From the NCBI GenBank assembly GCA_020852035.1, contig JADZBR010000248.1:1-16158 (forward strand): a stretch of DNA of 16,158 nucleotides, given 5' to 3'. Source of the stretch: Caulobacteraceae bacterium. Its GTDB lineage: Bacteria > Pseudomonadota > Alphaproteobacteria > Caulobacterales > Caulobacteraceae. The notes below the pieces were generated by a model that ran no database searches, was not told the origin of the DNA, and saw only the letters and a program-made list of their open reading frames with translations. The position numbers and the translations under genes are program-made. Positions 16,066 to 16,158 of this stretch are shown here, piece after piece; position 1 is the stretch's first letter, and each line of letters starts with the position of its first letter.

Positions 16066-16158
16066 TCAGGCGCTGGCGCGCGGGCCGAAGAGGATCACCG
16101 CGCCGCCGACCAGGCAGATGGCGACGCCGATCAGGTCCCAGCGGTCCGGCCTGACGCC
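16066..16158 (-). CDS. YnfA/UPF0060 family membrane protein (C-terminal end only)
   Basis: Thirty residues run from the right edge of the window to a TGA at 16066-16068. The sequence GVRPDRWDLIGVAICLVGGAVILFGPR is the highly conserved last helix of the YnfA/UPF0060 family, small four-helix inner-membrane proteins related to small multidrug resistance transporters. The start lies beyond base 16158. It is upstream of the MAPEG gene on the same strand with a 72-base gap, in which I see no clear terminator. Confidence 0.8.
   Translation of the reverse strand, partial: GVRPDRWDLIGVAICLVGGAVILFGPRASA

Overview
The window is very GC-rich, densely packed alphaproteobacterial chromosome. A phosphate (pst/pho) operon, a purD gene and a lipid A/Kdo cluster with a CX5R phosphatase beside it, together with intergenic palindromic repeats of the kind common in Caulobacteraceae, point to Caulobacter or Phenylobacterium or a close relative. 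That placement is inference. I see no rRNA, tRNA, CRISPR array, insertion sequence or prophage. No gap without a gene exceeds about 210 bases.

Layout. (1) 1-2823, plus strand: end of pstA, then pstB, phoU and phoB, the tail of a Pst/Pho phosphate-uptake and signalling operon with almost no spacing between genes. (2) 2824-3414: a hairpin-rich gap, a small two-helix membrane protein on the minus strand, and a divergent spacer. (3) 3415-5807, plus: purD (purine synthesis) and an aminoglycoside-phosphotransferase-like kinase of the LvaA/ACAD10-11 type. (4) 5808-5904: a palindromic repeat between convergent genes, which runs into the end of lpxK. (5) 5905-11641, minus, transcribed in the order msbA, DUF374 acyltransferase, cation diffusion facilitator (CDF), waaA, lpxK: the late steps of lipid A synthesis, Kdo addition and flipping, with an embedded His-rich metal exporter. 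Three of the four junctions are 4-nt stop/start overlaps (TTGA, GTGA, GTGA). (6) 11692-12904, plus: a VOC-fold protein, a bipartite palindromic element, and a tyrosine-phosphatase-like protein resembling Caulobacter CtpA. (7) 12908-15993, minus, transcribed in the order MAPEG protein, pmbA (tldE), cysQ, DUF4170, then two tiny membrane proteins of 29 and 55 residues. (8) 16066-16158, minus: the C-terminal end of a YnfA/UPF0060 membrane protein.

How the genes work together. PstA and PstB form the membrane and ATPase parts of the phosphate importer, PhoU couples transport to signalling, and PhoB is the response regulator. In the lipid A block, LpxK adds the 4'-phosphate, WaaA adds Kdo, the DUF374 protein probably adds an acyl chain, and MsbA flips the product across the inner membrane. 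As I recall, pmbA-cysQ-DUF4170 lies directly upstream of DUF374-waaA-lpxK in many Rhizobiales. Here that block appears to be split by the two tiny proteins, the phosphatase, the VOC gene and msbA. The most interesting points are the phosphatase in a lipid A locus, the metal exporter inside the lipid A operon, and the two tiny membrane proteins.
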